64,000 bases of DNA from Monocercomonoides exilis. Its lineage: Eukaryota > Preaxostyla > Oxymonadida > Polymastigidae. Below the pieces are notes generated by a model. That model saw only the letters and a program-made list of their open reading frames with translations, was not told the origin of the DNA and did not search any database. The position numbers and the translations under genes are program-made. Numbering within the stretch: the stretch's first letter is position 1; each line of letters opens with the position of its first letter. The stretch covers positions 686,501 through 750,500 of the forward strand of contig LSRY02000027.1 of the NCBI GenBank assembly GCA_001643675.2, read 5' to 3'. Shown piece after piece: positions 12,201 through 26,136 of the stretch.

Positions 12201-15200
12201 AACAAACTCTGCAAACAGCTCTATTTCTGATTTAATCTCTGTTGATGACAAACTTATGGAATCTTCTTCAGAAAAGACTTTGAACTATCACAACCTGCTC
12301 CTTCTCCCAATTCACTGTCCAATTTCATTTAACTTGCTTTTTTTCGCGCTTTCTGCTGCTTTAGCTGGCACTTCCAAAGATGTATCTTCTCTTTATGCTT
12401 CTCTGGAAAAGCAAAAAGCAAACAATGAACCTTCGTCAAAACAACGACAGCAAACAAAACAGGGCAACAAGGGAACTCAAACGTTCAAGCAAAACGATCA
12501 ATCAAAGACAAACACATCTCAGCTTCCACAAAAGGCAGTATCTGAATCTCAACAGGTATTTGCGACCGAATCAAAAAAGAAGCGATCTTCAAATCTTTCG
12601 ATGCAGCAGAATCAGGCACAAATCCAGCCGCAAAGTCAAAGCAACAATCCATTCCACCCACTTCATCTCGAAACACCAAACACTTCACATCCTTCATGCG
12701 GCGTCTGCGGAAACATGGAATCACACTTCGGCATTCTCACCCCATGTCAGTGTGCAAAACTGGCACAAATAGCACACTCACCCATCTTTGCTGCTGCTTC
12801 CTCTTCTTCTTCGCTCTCTTCCTCTTCATCAACACCACACAACCGCTTGAATTCATATCCCTTTGCTGACTGCTCAAATGCATTCACTTGGACCCAGCTG
12901 CTTCTGCACTCTCCGTCGCTATGCTTCTGCCTCCAGCAATTATTCACACAAATTGCAGCACATCTGACTGGAGATGACGAAGGAGCAAACACCGAAAGAG
13001 GGTTTCTTCTTCGCTCTTTGGCAATCAATGAAATGAACCAGGTTAAAAACACAGAAGCTTCACAGCAAGAAAAGACAGCTAAAAACGAGAAAAGCGAAAA
13101 AACGCCACTGACATTGGCAGCTAACAATTCATTCACCATTCCCACACTCTTTTCTCCTTCTTCTCTTCCCACATATTCACATCCACTTGCTGTTGATATC
13201 CTGAAGCAATCTTCTCTTTCTGCGCTTTCTTCAATTTCTCCAGTTATCCCTCCTTCTCAATCATCAGTTCTTGCACGTTCTTTGCTGAATGATCTGACAA
13301 ACACCATTTCATTGCTAAAGACATCAACTGCTCTGTCTTCTAATCATCCAAGCTCTTTTGAGATGAATTGCTCATCTCTTTCTTCATTTTATCAATCCAT
13401 TGATTTGTGGAAGAACAATGTTGTCTTTATATTTTCTAAACATGAAATGGCAATTCTGTTTTCTCAGAATGAAGAAGAGTTTATTCCACGAACTGACGAT
13501 GAGCGGTCGATTTTGCAGATGGCACAAGGAACTTCACATGGTTTGAAATATTAAAAAATGAAACGCAAGAAGAGAAAAGAAAGATAAATTCTTTTTGTAA
13601 TTTTGAGAATGAAATAACTTATGCATAATGTTTGACTGAAAATTGATTCTTTTCTTTCTTTCTTTGATTATTATGCAATTACAACAAATTAGTTCGCGCA
13701 TCAAAACCTGAAAGTAGCGCAAAGCCTGCTACGCCTCAGGAGAAATCTCAAAAGCAGAAGGAAGAAAAGGAAAAAGAAGATTCAGATAAACAAGTGTGCT
13801 ATTTTATTATTATTTTTCTATTTGTTTTACAAAATCGTCATTGGTTTATTCTTACACATTTAGCAAATTGAAGCAAAAGAAAAGATCCACAATTTGCTTA
13901 TTCAGCAAAATGAATCAAAAAAGAAGCTGAAAACAGTTCTTAATTTTGTGAACAACACTGTTAAAGTTTGAAATTTAAAACAAAATGATTTTTATATCAT
14001 CATTAACTGATAAATTGTTTGTTTGCGTGATTTTTTTTAGATCTTTTCTGTATTTGCAGCCAGCTGTCCATCTTCTGTCAGGCCTCTTCTTCCTTCTCTT
14101 GTTCCTCTTCTCACATCATCCATCTCATTTCCATTTTTCAAAGATTCAATTCAGGTTTGCTTCATAATGCTTATTTATTTATTCATTTTTTCGTTAAATT
14201 TTGCTAATTATTGTTCATCTTTGAAACACTTTAGTCTATGCTAAGTATTCTCTGTTCCCACATCCAACCTCCGTCTCTTTGCATCAGCCTGAACCGCCTT
14301 CTTCCTTTGTCTTTGGCCCGCTTCTTTGCTCAAAGAACACTCAACCCATCGTTCTTTGGTAGTCAAGAAGTATTCTCTGCACCATCTAATTTATCATCTC
14401 TTTCAAAACCTCTCAAACAAGACAGCACTTCATCCTCTTCAAAAACACCCACTTCGCAATCTACTCTACCAATGTCATCTCAGCCACTCCACACACTCAT
14501 CAAAGCCACATTTCAGATTTTAAGCCCTTCACAGGAAAACACTTCATCGTTGTCGTCCTCCTCTTTCTCATCACCTTCACTTCTTTCAGCTTCTTCTTTT
14601 CTTCTCCTTCTTCCTCTTCTTGAACGGCTTTTACTCACCAAGAACTTGCCTTCCCCCTTTTCATCGCTTCAATTACAAGCCTTTAAAATCCTTTCATCTC
14701 ATTGTGTTCTTCCTCATTCACCACTCTTCCCTCGCGCTTCCATTCACCACATTCTTTTGTCACTTCTTCTTTCGCAGACTTCATTCACAAACTCATCTCG
14801 TCTTCTTCGCTTGCCTTCTTTGACTGTCATGTCAGTTGTAGATACGATCAACACGCTCTCACAAACAACACAGTCGGTTCTTGATATCGCACCGATGCTT
14901 CCATTTCTTCTCCATTCATCGAGTGCTCTTCGAATGATAATCCTTAATTCACTCATTATTTCGCTGCCAGTGCTGATGCAAAGCAGCGAATGGAAAGAAG
15001 AAGAAGCCTCATTTTGGGCGACAATGCATCAGATTCCGATGATGACTCTATCTCCCCTGCTTTCGCATTCACAGGGAGGAAAGTATTTCAGTGGAAGAAG
15101 GAAAAGAGTGCTTTTGATGCAGCTGATTGCATTCATTTGGCTGAGTCGGTGGGACGAAGACGAGGAGTGCCAAAGAATTGCAGACGAGCTGTTGGAGAAA

Positions 15201-18200
15201 GTTTTCATTGAATGCTGTTTAAAGAAGAAGGATGCTGATGGAAAATCGACTAAAAAGGGTAATACGACAATAATGTCTTTGCAATCATCATCATCATCAA
15301 TTGCATCAGAGTATCAAATAAAGCACACATCTTTGCCATTTTTCAATGGATACACACTATTCCCATTGTTCACAGCGCTCAGTCGACCAGAAGAATCAAT
15401 ACGCAGATCAGCTGTATCTGCCATCCTTGGATGTATTGTTACCATACAATCAGAAAGTATTGACAGTAACAGAAAAGGCAAAGGCAAAGGAAAGAAAGAA
15501 AAGAGTTTGGAAAAAGAAGCAAATCAAAATAAAACAAATACATCTCCACAAAATGCAGACTCACAAGATCGAAAGATAAAGGGCACTTCTTCAATTCTGC
15601 CACAAAGCTCTTCATCCTCTGCATTGAATATTCCATCTCATTTTCTTTCTGATTACGAGATCATCAATGAGAATAGCAAGGAGACCAACGAATCTGAATC
15701 CAATGAGGAAAACGAGCCCACGTCATGGTTGGAAACAGCACTCAATCGAGCTGGTCAATGCGTTTCACCATTGTTTGTGTTGGAATGCATGGAAAAGCTA
15801 TACGTTTGTCACTGTGAATGTGATGAAGAAGAGTCTTCCCAAAGAAAAAGTTCCATCAAAAGCGAATTTGACTCTCCAATCTCTTCTCCAACTCCTTTTC
15901 AGTCGTCTCTCTCAGCACCGCTTCTTCTATCTGCCTCTTCCACACTCGATGAGCTGTATGATCCGCTCTTTGATTCTCTTTCTCTTCCATTGTCTGCCCT
16001 CTCTTTGGGCCATCTTCATCCATCTTCACGCAGTACAAGGAATTTGAAAGACAATCAGGCGTTTCTCTCAATTTTGAATCTGTTTCCCGTCCCCATCCCA
16101 TTTTCTCGCCTTTCTTCTCCTTATTCAGCGATGACATCGGCTGCATCTTCATCTTATGATTCGTCATCTTCATCTGTCACAAGTAATTTAGCTTATCCAT
16201 TCCTTGCATCGTCATTTGCATCACTGCTGTGCGGAGTTGCACATACATTTTTCTATCTTTCATCATATCTTCCTGTCTCCTTTTCTCTTCCACCTTTCCA
16301 ATCCAAAAAGCAACAGTCTCGTTCAACTCAGTCTGCATCTTCAGCCACAACTTCTTCGTCATCCTCTCCTTCTCTGCTTCCTTATCAGCCAGCCATCAGA
16401 GTCACTCAGTTTATGGTTGAGCACGGACTCAGCAACGACCTGGAGCGAGTATCACAGACGATGCTATCGGCTGCTTCAAAAATAATCGTCTATTCAATTC
16501 AAAAGGAAAAGAACGAAAGATTGCTGCACACAGATTCAGCTGTCAAAATCAAAGGGCTTCCGCAAACATCCTCAAACAAGAATACATCGTCAGGAGTCGT
16601 TTTTCTTCCTTTTCTTGTTTTTCCTTCTGCTCTCTACCAAATCATTGAGCAAAATTTCACCTCGAAGCGATCCAACCTCCATCCAACTGCTCGTTCAGAC
16701 AGAAACATGGGATGCTTGCTTTTGCTCGCTGCATCATTTGCTTCTTCACTTCCATCATCATCTCCTCAACTGCTTTCTCTTCTCTCACACATCTTCTTCT
16801 CGTTTACCGAAGCCTCAATAACACTGCAAAAGAAGGCTTCAATCGCACTTTCAGTTGTCTTATCATCTCATCCCTCGCTCTTCCGTGCTTTTGCTGCTCA
16901 ATACTCAGATTCTCTTCTAAAGCAAATTCTTTATCCATCACCTTCATCATTCATCACAGTTATGTGTTCTGGAATCAATACATGCGCACAAAACTTAGGG
17001 TTTACGGCATCTTCAGCATCACCTTTAACCTCTTTTTCTCCTTCGTTGCTGTCATCGTCGCAACAAAATTCATTGACTCCGCCTTCACTTCCAGTTGTCA
17101 GGAAAGGTGCTGCATATGCCATTGCTGGATTGGCAGGGGCTGAGTGGACAGCATCTGAAAGAATACGCGATGAGTTAGCTGCTCAACAGGAAAGAGAGTT
17201 CTATGCGAAGGAAAAGAAAGATTCAGAAAAGACCAATTCGAAGGATAAAGGAGGGAAAGCTGGAGAAGCAGAAAAGGAGAAAGAGAAAGCGAAAGACAAA
17301 GAAAACGAAAAAGTGACAAATTCTTCAAAGCAGCAAAGCAAGAAAATTGAAATTTCGCTTGAAGATTTGAGGGTGAAGGATGCTCCAAAAAGCAATACTG
17401 AAAAACACGAAAGAATCGATTGGAAAGAGAGAAACAGGCTGAAAAAAGAGAAGAAAAGAAATGCTCAAATGGCTGCAACATCTGGAATGCCTATGGCATC
17501 CATTTCTTCATCATCTTCATCAGCATTATCTCCACGCAATTCAACTTCCAATTCTCGCTCTTCTGATTCAGCGCAATCAGCGAACATTCCAGACGAGCAT
17601 ATTATAGAAGGAGGCTTAAAATGGCTTGTTAATCAGAGTTCAATCTTCAACAGCATCAAAACAGCTGCCACATCAGACAAATCATCTCTTTCCGCAAAAG
17701 AAGGGGCACTTGTAGCATTTGAGGTGTTCTTCCACAGATTATCAAAAGGTATGGAGCCTTTATTTGGGCAAATATTGCCAATTCTCCTTTCTGCTTTCTC
17801 GGAGACTAACATTGCTGTTAGGCAGGCAGCAAAGGATGCATCAAAGGCACTGATCAGACACTTATCATCGTTTGGCATTAGTTACTTGCTTCCGTCTCTT
17901 CTTTACTCACTGAACCCGAATCAAAAATACACTCCCGGAAGTATTCAACATTCATTTTCGCGTATTTCTGATGCAACATCTCCTACATCTCAGTCGATTT
18001 TGTTATCTCCTTCGCTATCTCCAGTGTTATCATCTCATTCTTCTCCAAATGCGTCATCAGCACCAGTGTCAATTCCGTGGAGAACAAAACAAGGAGCCGT
18101 AGAAATTTTGGGAAGAATGGCTCATTTATCCGCTTCACAAATGTCTCTGGCAATGCCAATTGTTGTTCCAGCATTGACTACTGTTCTAACTGATCCACAT

Positions 18201-21200
18201 CCTCTTGTTCAATCAGCAGCGAAAGCAGCACTGAAGACAATCGCAGGAGTTGTGCGAAATAAAACAGTACAGAAGAAGATGAACGAAGTTATTGATGCAC
18301 TTTGCGATGTGTCAAAAACAGACAAAGTGTTGGTGTTTCTGTTGGACTGTGCTGCTGTGGCGGAGGATGAAGACGAGGGCAACTTCTGGGTGGATGAAAG
18401 AGAATCGGCTTGCGCAAAGAAGAAAAAGAAAAGGAAAAAGAATGCATCTCAAACAACGACAGGAAAAGCAGGACAGTCTGGAAATGATACAAAATCAATT
18501 ATTTCGCGCTCGTCTTTGTATTCTTCGATGTCTGCAGCAACAGTCAAATCCAACTCCAATTCAGTTGCAACGTCAAAGTCGCAATTATCAGCTGCTCCTT
18601 CGGAAGTTTCTTCAATTAATACAAACACTTCTTTTGCGTCATCGTACAACACACAGTTAGATTATGAAGATGAGTTTGCACAAAGCCGAACAAAAATGAA
18701 GTTGGACGCTGCTTCACTTGCACTTCTGGCTCCAATCGTTATCAGAGGTTTGCGTTCCAGAACTCCAACAACAAAAATTTATTCGCTTCGAGCTGTTTCG
18801 GTGATACCAATTTTGCTTCCATTATCTTCTTCGGGCAAACAACAATTAGATCCAACATCTTCCAGTTCGACGTTAACAGATTCTTCAATTGACAAACTCG
18901 GACCTCTTCGCTCTCTCCTTCCTCCATCTCATGTTGCACCTTTTCGCAATCAGATCACAATACTTACACCTTATCTTCCACAGATACTCCCTCAGCTGCG
19001 CTGCTCCATTGTAGATGCTTCCCACATCCGAACAGTCACAGCTGAATGCCTTGAATCCCTCACTCGCTGGCTGGGTGAAGATTCATTGCAGGGAATGCGC
19101 GAGTGGATGGTTGCTGTGTTGGAGAGTGGAGGTGAGTTTTCTCCTAATGCAGATATCAGCAGATCCGCATCAGGATCATTTGACAGAAGCGGAAGTAGCA
19201 TCATTAGCGGAAGTGTGAGTAGCAGCGGAATGGAAAAAGAGGAAGGACGAAGCATCGACGAAAAGAAGATTGAAGAAGAAAGAGGAACGAATATATCCGG
19301 AGCAGCACTTGGCTTGGCTTCAATATTGAGTGTGGGAGGAATAAGGCGTGTGATGGATTTGATTAACGTAACGGCAGTGGGAATGCTATCGTCATCGTTT
19401 CATGTTAGATCAGGCTTTTTGGCATTCTTTAAAGCTCTTCCTGGATTGCTTGGCGCGTCCTCTGAAGCTCTCTTTCCGATGCTGCTACCATTTTTGATTC
19501 ATTGTGCGGGTGATTCTGTCGATAAATGCAGAGAAGAAGCCCATCAAACGTTGGATGCGTTTATCAGAAACTACTGCAATGTGAAACACACATCTGAACA
19601 AAAATTCTTGACAACTGCCACACTTTCGTTTTCTCAGTTAACAACTGCAGTTGTGCAGCATGCAAATGAATTAACACTTGCACCTTTGCTACAGTGGGCA
19701 CTATCAGGATCAAAACCGTTGACACTCATTCCTCCATTGATTGGAGATGTTGTGAGTCAAAACGCCACTTTGAAGACAGCGGCATCAACTTCTTCTTCTG
19801 TCGGTTCTGCTCCATTGTTATCGTCACAACAGCAAAAACAGTTATTGGCTTCAATAGCACTGCAGCCTCTGCCTTCATTCCACATTGTTCTTGGATGTGT
19901 ACTGAGTTGCCTTTCAAATGATCCTAACTGGAGGGTAAGGTTGGCAGCAGCAACAATTATGGAAAAAGTGATCGTCGAAGGGGTTGGAGTTGAAGAGAGA
20001 AAACGACTTGTGAAAGGAAGAAGACAGAGAAGAATGGAGAAAATGAAGAAGAAAGAGGAGGAAAATGCAGAAAATAAATCAAAGCAACGTAAAGCCAAAA
20101 ACAGAAAGGAAATTGAAAAAGAGGAGAAAGCGAAGCTGAAAGAGGAGAAAGAGAAAAAAGAACAGGAAAAGGCCGAACGAGAAAGGGAAAGAGCAAAAGT
20201 TAGAAGAGAAAGAGAAAAGGAAAAAGAAAGAGAAAAACAGAAACGAGATTATCGAAATCGAACAAGTGGTTCTGGAAAGAAGAAAGGAAATAAAGACAGG
20301 AGAAGTGGGACGAGAGGCAATAACGATGACAGTTCAGAGGACAGCAGCTATGCAATTGTATATGACAGCTCAGATCAAGACGATGCAGATAAAGAAGATG
20401 AAAGCGACAACACAGAAAAGAGCGAATTATCCGAGGAATCATCAGTTGAATCAGAAATAGAAGAAGATATTGACAATGAGCGAAACAACAATACTGATTT
20501 CCAAGCTCATGAAGAACTTGCAGCAGATTACGACGACATGCGATCTGATTATATGGAAGATGAATTCGATACAAGCGATTTTGAATTTGTTGATCCAGGA
20601 AACGAATTTGAAGACGAAAGCAACAGTGGCTACCCATATTCCACGCTTCATTTGGACGACGAGATGAGCGAGGATGAATTAACAAAGCAAAATCCTTCTT
20701 TATCGGCTTCGAATCCAGATCAATCAATCACCCAACGACAGTACCAAGTTCATTTTGAGCAGTCTCTTTCTTCGCTTCTCACAGAGACCCAACGAAACGA
20801 ACTGTATGTTTCGCTTTTCCTCGCTCGCTTTGATACGTCAAGGGAAGTTCAACAGAAGGCTGTGAGCGTTTGGAAAGAACTTGTGGACGATCCAAGTAAA
20901 ATTCTGCCATCACTTCTTCCCCTTCTTATTCGCACTATTTCTTCTGTTTTGTCCTCAGCTACCGCTGGATCTTCAAAAATAACTGGTGCTTTATCCTCGA
21001 AGCAACTTTCCGCAAGGCAGTTTTCATTTTCTGGAACAGGAACTTTGATTTTCTCTGCTGAGCAGCCAAATCTTTCGTATGTCCCATCAGAAGCAACATA
21101 TTGGCAGAAAGAGGTTGCTTCATCATGCTTGCAGGATCTCGCAACAAAACATGGAGATCAGGTGTTCACAACGATATTACCATTGCTTACTTCAGATATA

Positions 21201-24200
21201 ACCTCAGGAACGTTTCATGAACGTGTTGGATCTATCCTTGCTTTGGCATCTCTTGTTACATCTGCTGAGCCCTCGCTCATTCAAGTGCATTTGGCCAGTC
21301 TTCTGACTTGCATTCGCATTGGAATTGACGATGAGGCAATTGAAGTTCGAAGATCTGCATTTATTGTTCTGAACATGCTACACAACTACACAGATAAAAC
21401 AACATGGGAGAAAATAGTTCGAAAGCTGCTGAGTTGGATTACAAATATTGATACAAAGGATGCCCAAAAGATTGCGCTTGAGGATGATAGTGACAAAGAC
21501 AAAGGAATGCAACAATCATTATTGAGTGGAGGAGCAACAGTACGAGGAAGGAAAACTCCAACACGCGATAGTCTTTTGAAGACAACGCATGCCATTCAAG
21601 CACTCCGCTTTGTTTGCCATTTGGCTTCGAAGGTTCCCACATTCGGCAAGATAATTTCTCCGTTGGTACAACCGCCATTCACGCTCAGCAACATTCGCTG
21701 CCTTTCTGCACTTATCAAATCATCCTTGCCTTTGATTACTGTTCCCTTTCCGTCTTTGGTCGAGAACCTTGTAGATGTGCTTGCATATATTTCTGGTCTC
21801 TCTGGTGGAAATGAGGAAATATCAGCGAGAACAATCTCCTCATCTGCATCATCATCCTCTTTGGCATCTTCAAATGCTCCTTCACCTTCAGGGTTTGCAA
21901 CGCCATCGAAATCCATTGTTAAAGTAGCTGGAAACTCAACTAATCCATTTTTGTGGGCAGTACCAGTTTCGGAGATTGTGCATCAAATCTTTCTTTCTGA
22001 TGAAGAAGAAACAGTTGACACTCTTTGCTCACTTTTGGTTAATTCATCCACACTGAAGCAAATGTGGAGTGCTTGGCTGCTTAGTCAGTTACTCGGTGTC
22101 TGTGAGAAGCAGAGAAGGCTTAGAGAAAGAAAAATGAAGGAAAAAGCAAATAAGATAATAAAAAGAAGAAAGAAGAAAGAAGAAGAAGAATGTAATGATA
22201 AAGATAAAAGCAGATCAAGCGTGGAAGTTGACGTGCAATCGGAATCTTCAGACTCAAACTCAGAAACTGAAATATCTTTAAACGAAGATTCTATCGATGA
22301 CTATTGGTACCCGGATGAAGAAGAAGATTCCGAAGAAGAGGATGACGAAAATCATTTGTACATTTTGTACGATTGCAGATTTAAAGCATTGAATCACTTA
22401 CTGCAGGTTTGTGCTAATGTCGAAAGCTGGGCAGCTCTCAGTTCTTCGAATCAAGCTTTTCACACCCAAGAAACATCAAAAAGAGAAGATATTCAAACAA
22501 CATCAGAATCTGCTTCTTCGGCTTCAGGAAGTCAACCTTTATCAAATGCAGAATTATGCGAAATACTGAGAGCAGCAAATTATGAGGAATATAATGAATC
22601 AAAGCACACAACAATTTGCTTGAATTTAGATGAAGCGATTACACCTCGTTCGGCTGTTTGCTCTGCATTTGCATCAATTCTTATGTCATTGAATGCTTAT
22701 GATGCTGCCTTGTTTGGAGAGCAAGTTCGCTCGCTGTTATCAAAAATCGATGTCGAAGTTGAAAATGAAATGGAAAAACAAAAAGATATATGGCGTTCTT
22801 TGGGAGAAAGAGAGAAATATATGGCCAGCCGCACAAATGGTTCATTTGAGAATTCCTTTGATTCTCATAACAAATTCCGTTTGTCGCTGAAAGAGCATCC
22901 ATTGTTCTATTGCGAAGAAGGAATTGTAAGTTTAGCGTCAATTTTGCTGGCTTGCATCACACATGGCGAGAAAAGTGATATTTTGCTTGGGTGCAATGGC
23001 TTAACCATTCTTCTCAAGCTTTTATCTGTGCTTCCTCAGAATTTCGACTCTGTTTCAAAGATTTTCACCGATGAACATTTCAAGGCTATGACAGCATCGG
23101 GCAATATTCTGAATTCACCATTTGTTCATACCCTATTTCCACTCAATGCTTACGAAATGTTTCATGCACGAAAGTCCGAAGCGTTATCATTGCTTTCTGA
23201 AATCAAAGACAAGCATCCATATTCCATTCGTCATGTTTGGCAAGATTTGAACCAGTACATATCGTTGACAACGCTTGGATGCATTGCAAGTGCACTTATC
23301 AGAACAGCCTCTGAGTACACTCCTATGACACTGTCTGCCTCTGCATGCGGAGCACTTCTTGATTCTCTTTTCACGTTGTTTTCTGTTTTTGGAGCACCTT
23401 TGACTTTGTTTGCCTCGTTTGCTGTGGAGTCTCTCCCTTCTTTCTTTTCATCTGACAATAGGGAAATTAGAGAAAGAGCTGCTTCTGTAATGGAAGAGTG
23501 CATTCCGTTTCTCAAAAACCCTTGCTCGTTAGCAAAACGGATGTTTGATCTTATCCTAATTGGCATCAAACACACAAACGTCAAAGTAACAAGTGTTCCG
23601 TTTGATTCCGATCTTTTGGAATCATTTATGCAATCCACTTTGAGTAATATGCAGAAGAAGCATCTCCAGCCATCGTTGTCGCTTCCTGCGTATTTGACGA
23701 TGCCCTCACCACTTCACAATCTCCCTCTTCCATTCATTTCTCTCCCTTCTTCTGTGATATCAACACCATTTCAATGCGAGACAATTGCTGTTGATGCTGC
23801 CCTTCGTATTATCTGGCGTATCATCTGTGTGAGTGGAGGACATATTTGTGATATTAACGAGCAAATGGAAACTTTATTGATGAAAGATCTAGTGTCTGTG
23901 TGCTACGACAGCAATGGTACAGATACAATGGCACAAGGCTGCCAATCAACGACCGATGCTGTGAAAATGACAGCTGCAGATGCAATCGCTGCATTTGCAC
24001 GACTCAGAAGAGGGAATGTGCTGGAAAATCTTCTGAACACTATTCTGTCACGTAGTAATTTTTCAGCGGCATCTCCACAAGGAAATGGAAAGAGACAATA
24101 CTACACCCTTTCACCATCTCTGCTGTCAACCATGCACAACCAGCCATCTGTGCCAAACAGCAAAACTGAGAAAAGCGCTTTCCGCTTCACATATTCTTTT

Positions 24201-26053
24201 GATCCATCTGTGTCAACAACGGATGTGTCATTCTTGAATGCCACATTCACTTTCCACCACCACCCTTCGCACAGAAACATACGCCACTTTCATTCTCTTC
24301 TGTTGGCTGCTCTGTTGAATCCGTCATATCTCATCACTCCATCTGCACCTCTGCCTCCCACTACTCCTGCTGTGTCTCAAGCTGGAATCTCAACTCAATC
24401 ATCTTCGCAGCCTTCATCTCAAATATCTGGCTCTAATACTCATTCCACAACTAATTCACTTCCAATCTCTGGTATGTGTTTATTATATGATGTAATTTTA
24501 TGCTCTTTTTATTTTTATTTTTAATTTTTTCCTTATTATTATTATTATTATTATTCTCATTTTTTAAAATGGCATCAATTCTGTGCTGACTGCTCAATAC
24601 CCCATTTATATTCTCTTTTTTTATATCTCTTTTTTTTTTTCGAAAACACAGTAAATGAAGATGATCTTTCATACATGTCTGCTTCTCCAATGAATATGTT
24701 TGCATATTCTCTTTCTTCAATAATGGATCCTTCTATAGCGCAATCGCGTCAACCTCCATCAGTATATTCTATCCCAACAGCCGCAATGAAAATGAAATCT
24801 GCTTTTTCTCAAGCTGATCCAAAGATTGCACCTGAATCACTTCACTTCTCTGACAATCTGATTGAAGCCGAAAGCTCGTCTCATCTGACATTATCATCTC
24901 AATGCAATCTCCCACAAAATGCCTCTTCTTTCGGCCTTTCTTTGCCTCGCTGCTCGTTTGACGACTCATTTCTCGCCGATTCGCCTTCTCTTGTTGCTGA
25001 GCTTGCTGCCTTTTTGACTCATGCTGCTGGCGATCAGAGGGTATTTTTTTATTCGTTCATTTTTTTTATCCGTTCATTTTTTTATCCTTCAATTTCATTG
25101 TATTAATGCTTATAATAACAATAAAATTGGATTATTGCTTTTTGATTCGATAAATATTGTTATAAATTATCTTTTTGGCATTTCTATCTTCTTCTTCTTC
25201 TTTTTCTTCCATTAGGACGATATACGATTCGGGATATGCCTTGCTGTTAGTCGTTTTATTCTCAATCCAATCTTTGTCAATCTCACTTCGCAATCTTTGA
25301 GCGATTGTATGCTATCAACCATCTATTTATTATTCTTCCCAAATGTAATTCGAACTTTGTTTTTTATTTCAATACTTATTATTATTTTTATTATGATAAC
25401 TATTTAGCTCTATCTCTTCAGCCGGCTGTTATCAAGATACTTTCTCCTACTCATTCACTTGCTCTGCCTCTTTCATTGCTGTTACTTCTTTCGACTTTGA
25501 CGCAATTTCTTTCGGACACTTCGCCTAATATTGTATTTTGTGCTACGAATGCAATACGAAGAATAGCTGTTGCATTTCAGCATGTTTGAATTGCAATTTT
25601 TGATTAATGTCACTAATTTATTTAACTGTTTTCCTCTATATTATTTTTTTGAACGGATTTTTCCACTATTCATTGAACTTTGATATTTAACTTTTTTTCC
25701 TTCACTTTATTTTATTATGTTCTGTCGAATAGTTTCCAATTGAATATATTATTCAGTTTATCGCCCCGCTAATCGAAAATACTTCTTCTTCTCATGCTAA
25801 TGTTGCAAAAGCGGTTTGATTTTAGATAATTGTTGTTTGATTGCTATGAATTTGAAATTTTTATTTTTGCTTATATTGTTATACATTTTCTCTTTTAAAT
25901 TTAAAGTCTGAGGCTGCATTAATATCATTGTTCCATAAGGGAGATGCAGGAAGATTTCCTCAGATAATTGAAACTTTAAAGATTCATCCATCCACAGTTA
26001 CTCACACTTCATTGTTCTATTTATATACACATAAAGGAGCACTTGGTGGCTGA
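6265..26053 (+). CDS. GCN1: Gcn1-like translational regulator, giant form
   Basis: Gcn1 is a HEAT-repeat scaffold that binds ribosomes and activates the eIF2alpha kinase Gcn2 on amino-acid starvation. I assemble 13 exons: 6265-6286, 6407-6795, 6955-7619, 7755-13540, 13693-13793, 13864-13965, 14041-14154, 14235-24471, 24652-25040, 25216-25306, 25408-25583, 25733-25813 and 25907-26053. All junctions are phase-consistent and total 6,100 codons including the TGA. Family signatures include RKGAAYAIAG (near 17100), FEVFFHRLSKGMEPLFGQILP (17730), RTKQGAVEILGRMAH (18085), SLALLAPIV (18715), SGAALGLASIL (19300), DAIAAFARL (23980) and the closing HEAT repeat IEYIIQFIAPLI + LFHKGDAGRFPQII. A charged helix spanning exons 5-6 corresponds to the coiled segment before the EF3-like part of other Gcn1 proteins. 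Yeast and human Gcn1 are about 2,670 residues; the excess is Ser-rich and Lys/Glu-rich insertions, mostly in exons 4 and 8. The extreme N-terminal exons are less certain than the rest. Confidence 0.9.
24537..24556 (+). repeat. ATT microsatellite in GCN1 intron 8
   Basis: A run of ATT trinucleotides lies inside the 180-base intron 24472-24651, next to a T-rich stretch. It has no coding role. It shows that trinucleotide expansion in this genome is not confined to coding sequence. Confidence 0.8.
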
Positions 26054-26136
26054 AAATAATTTAAAAATCCAATTTTAGTTTTATTCATTTCATAATGTGT
26101 TAAAAATGGTTAAGTTGATCAATATTTTTGTTTGGA

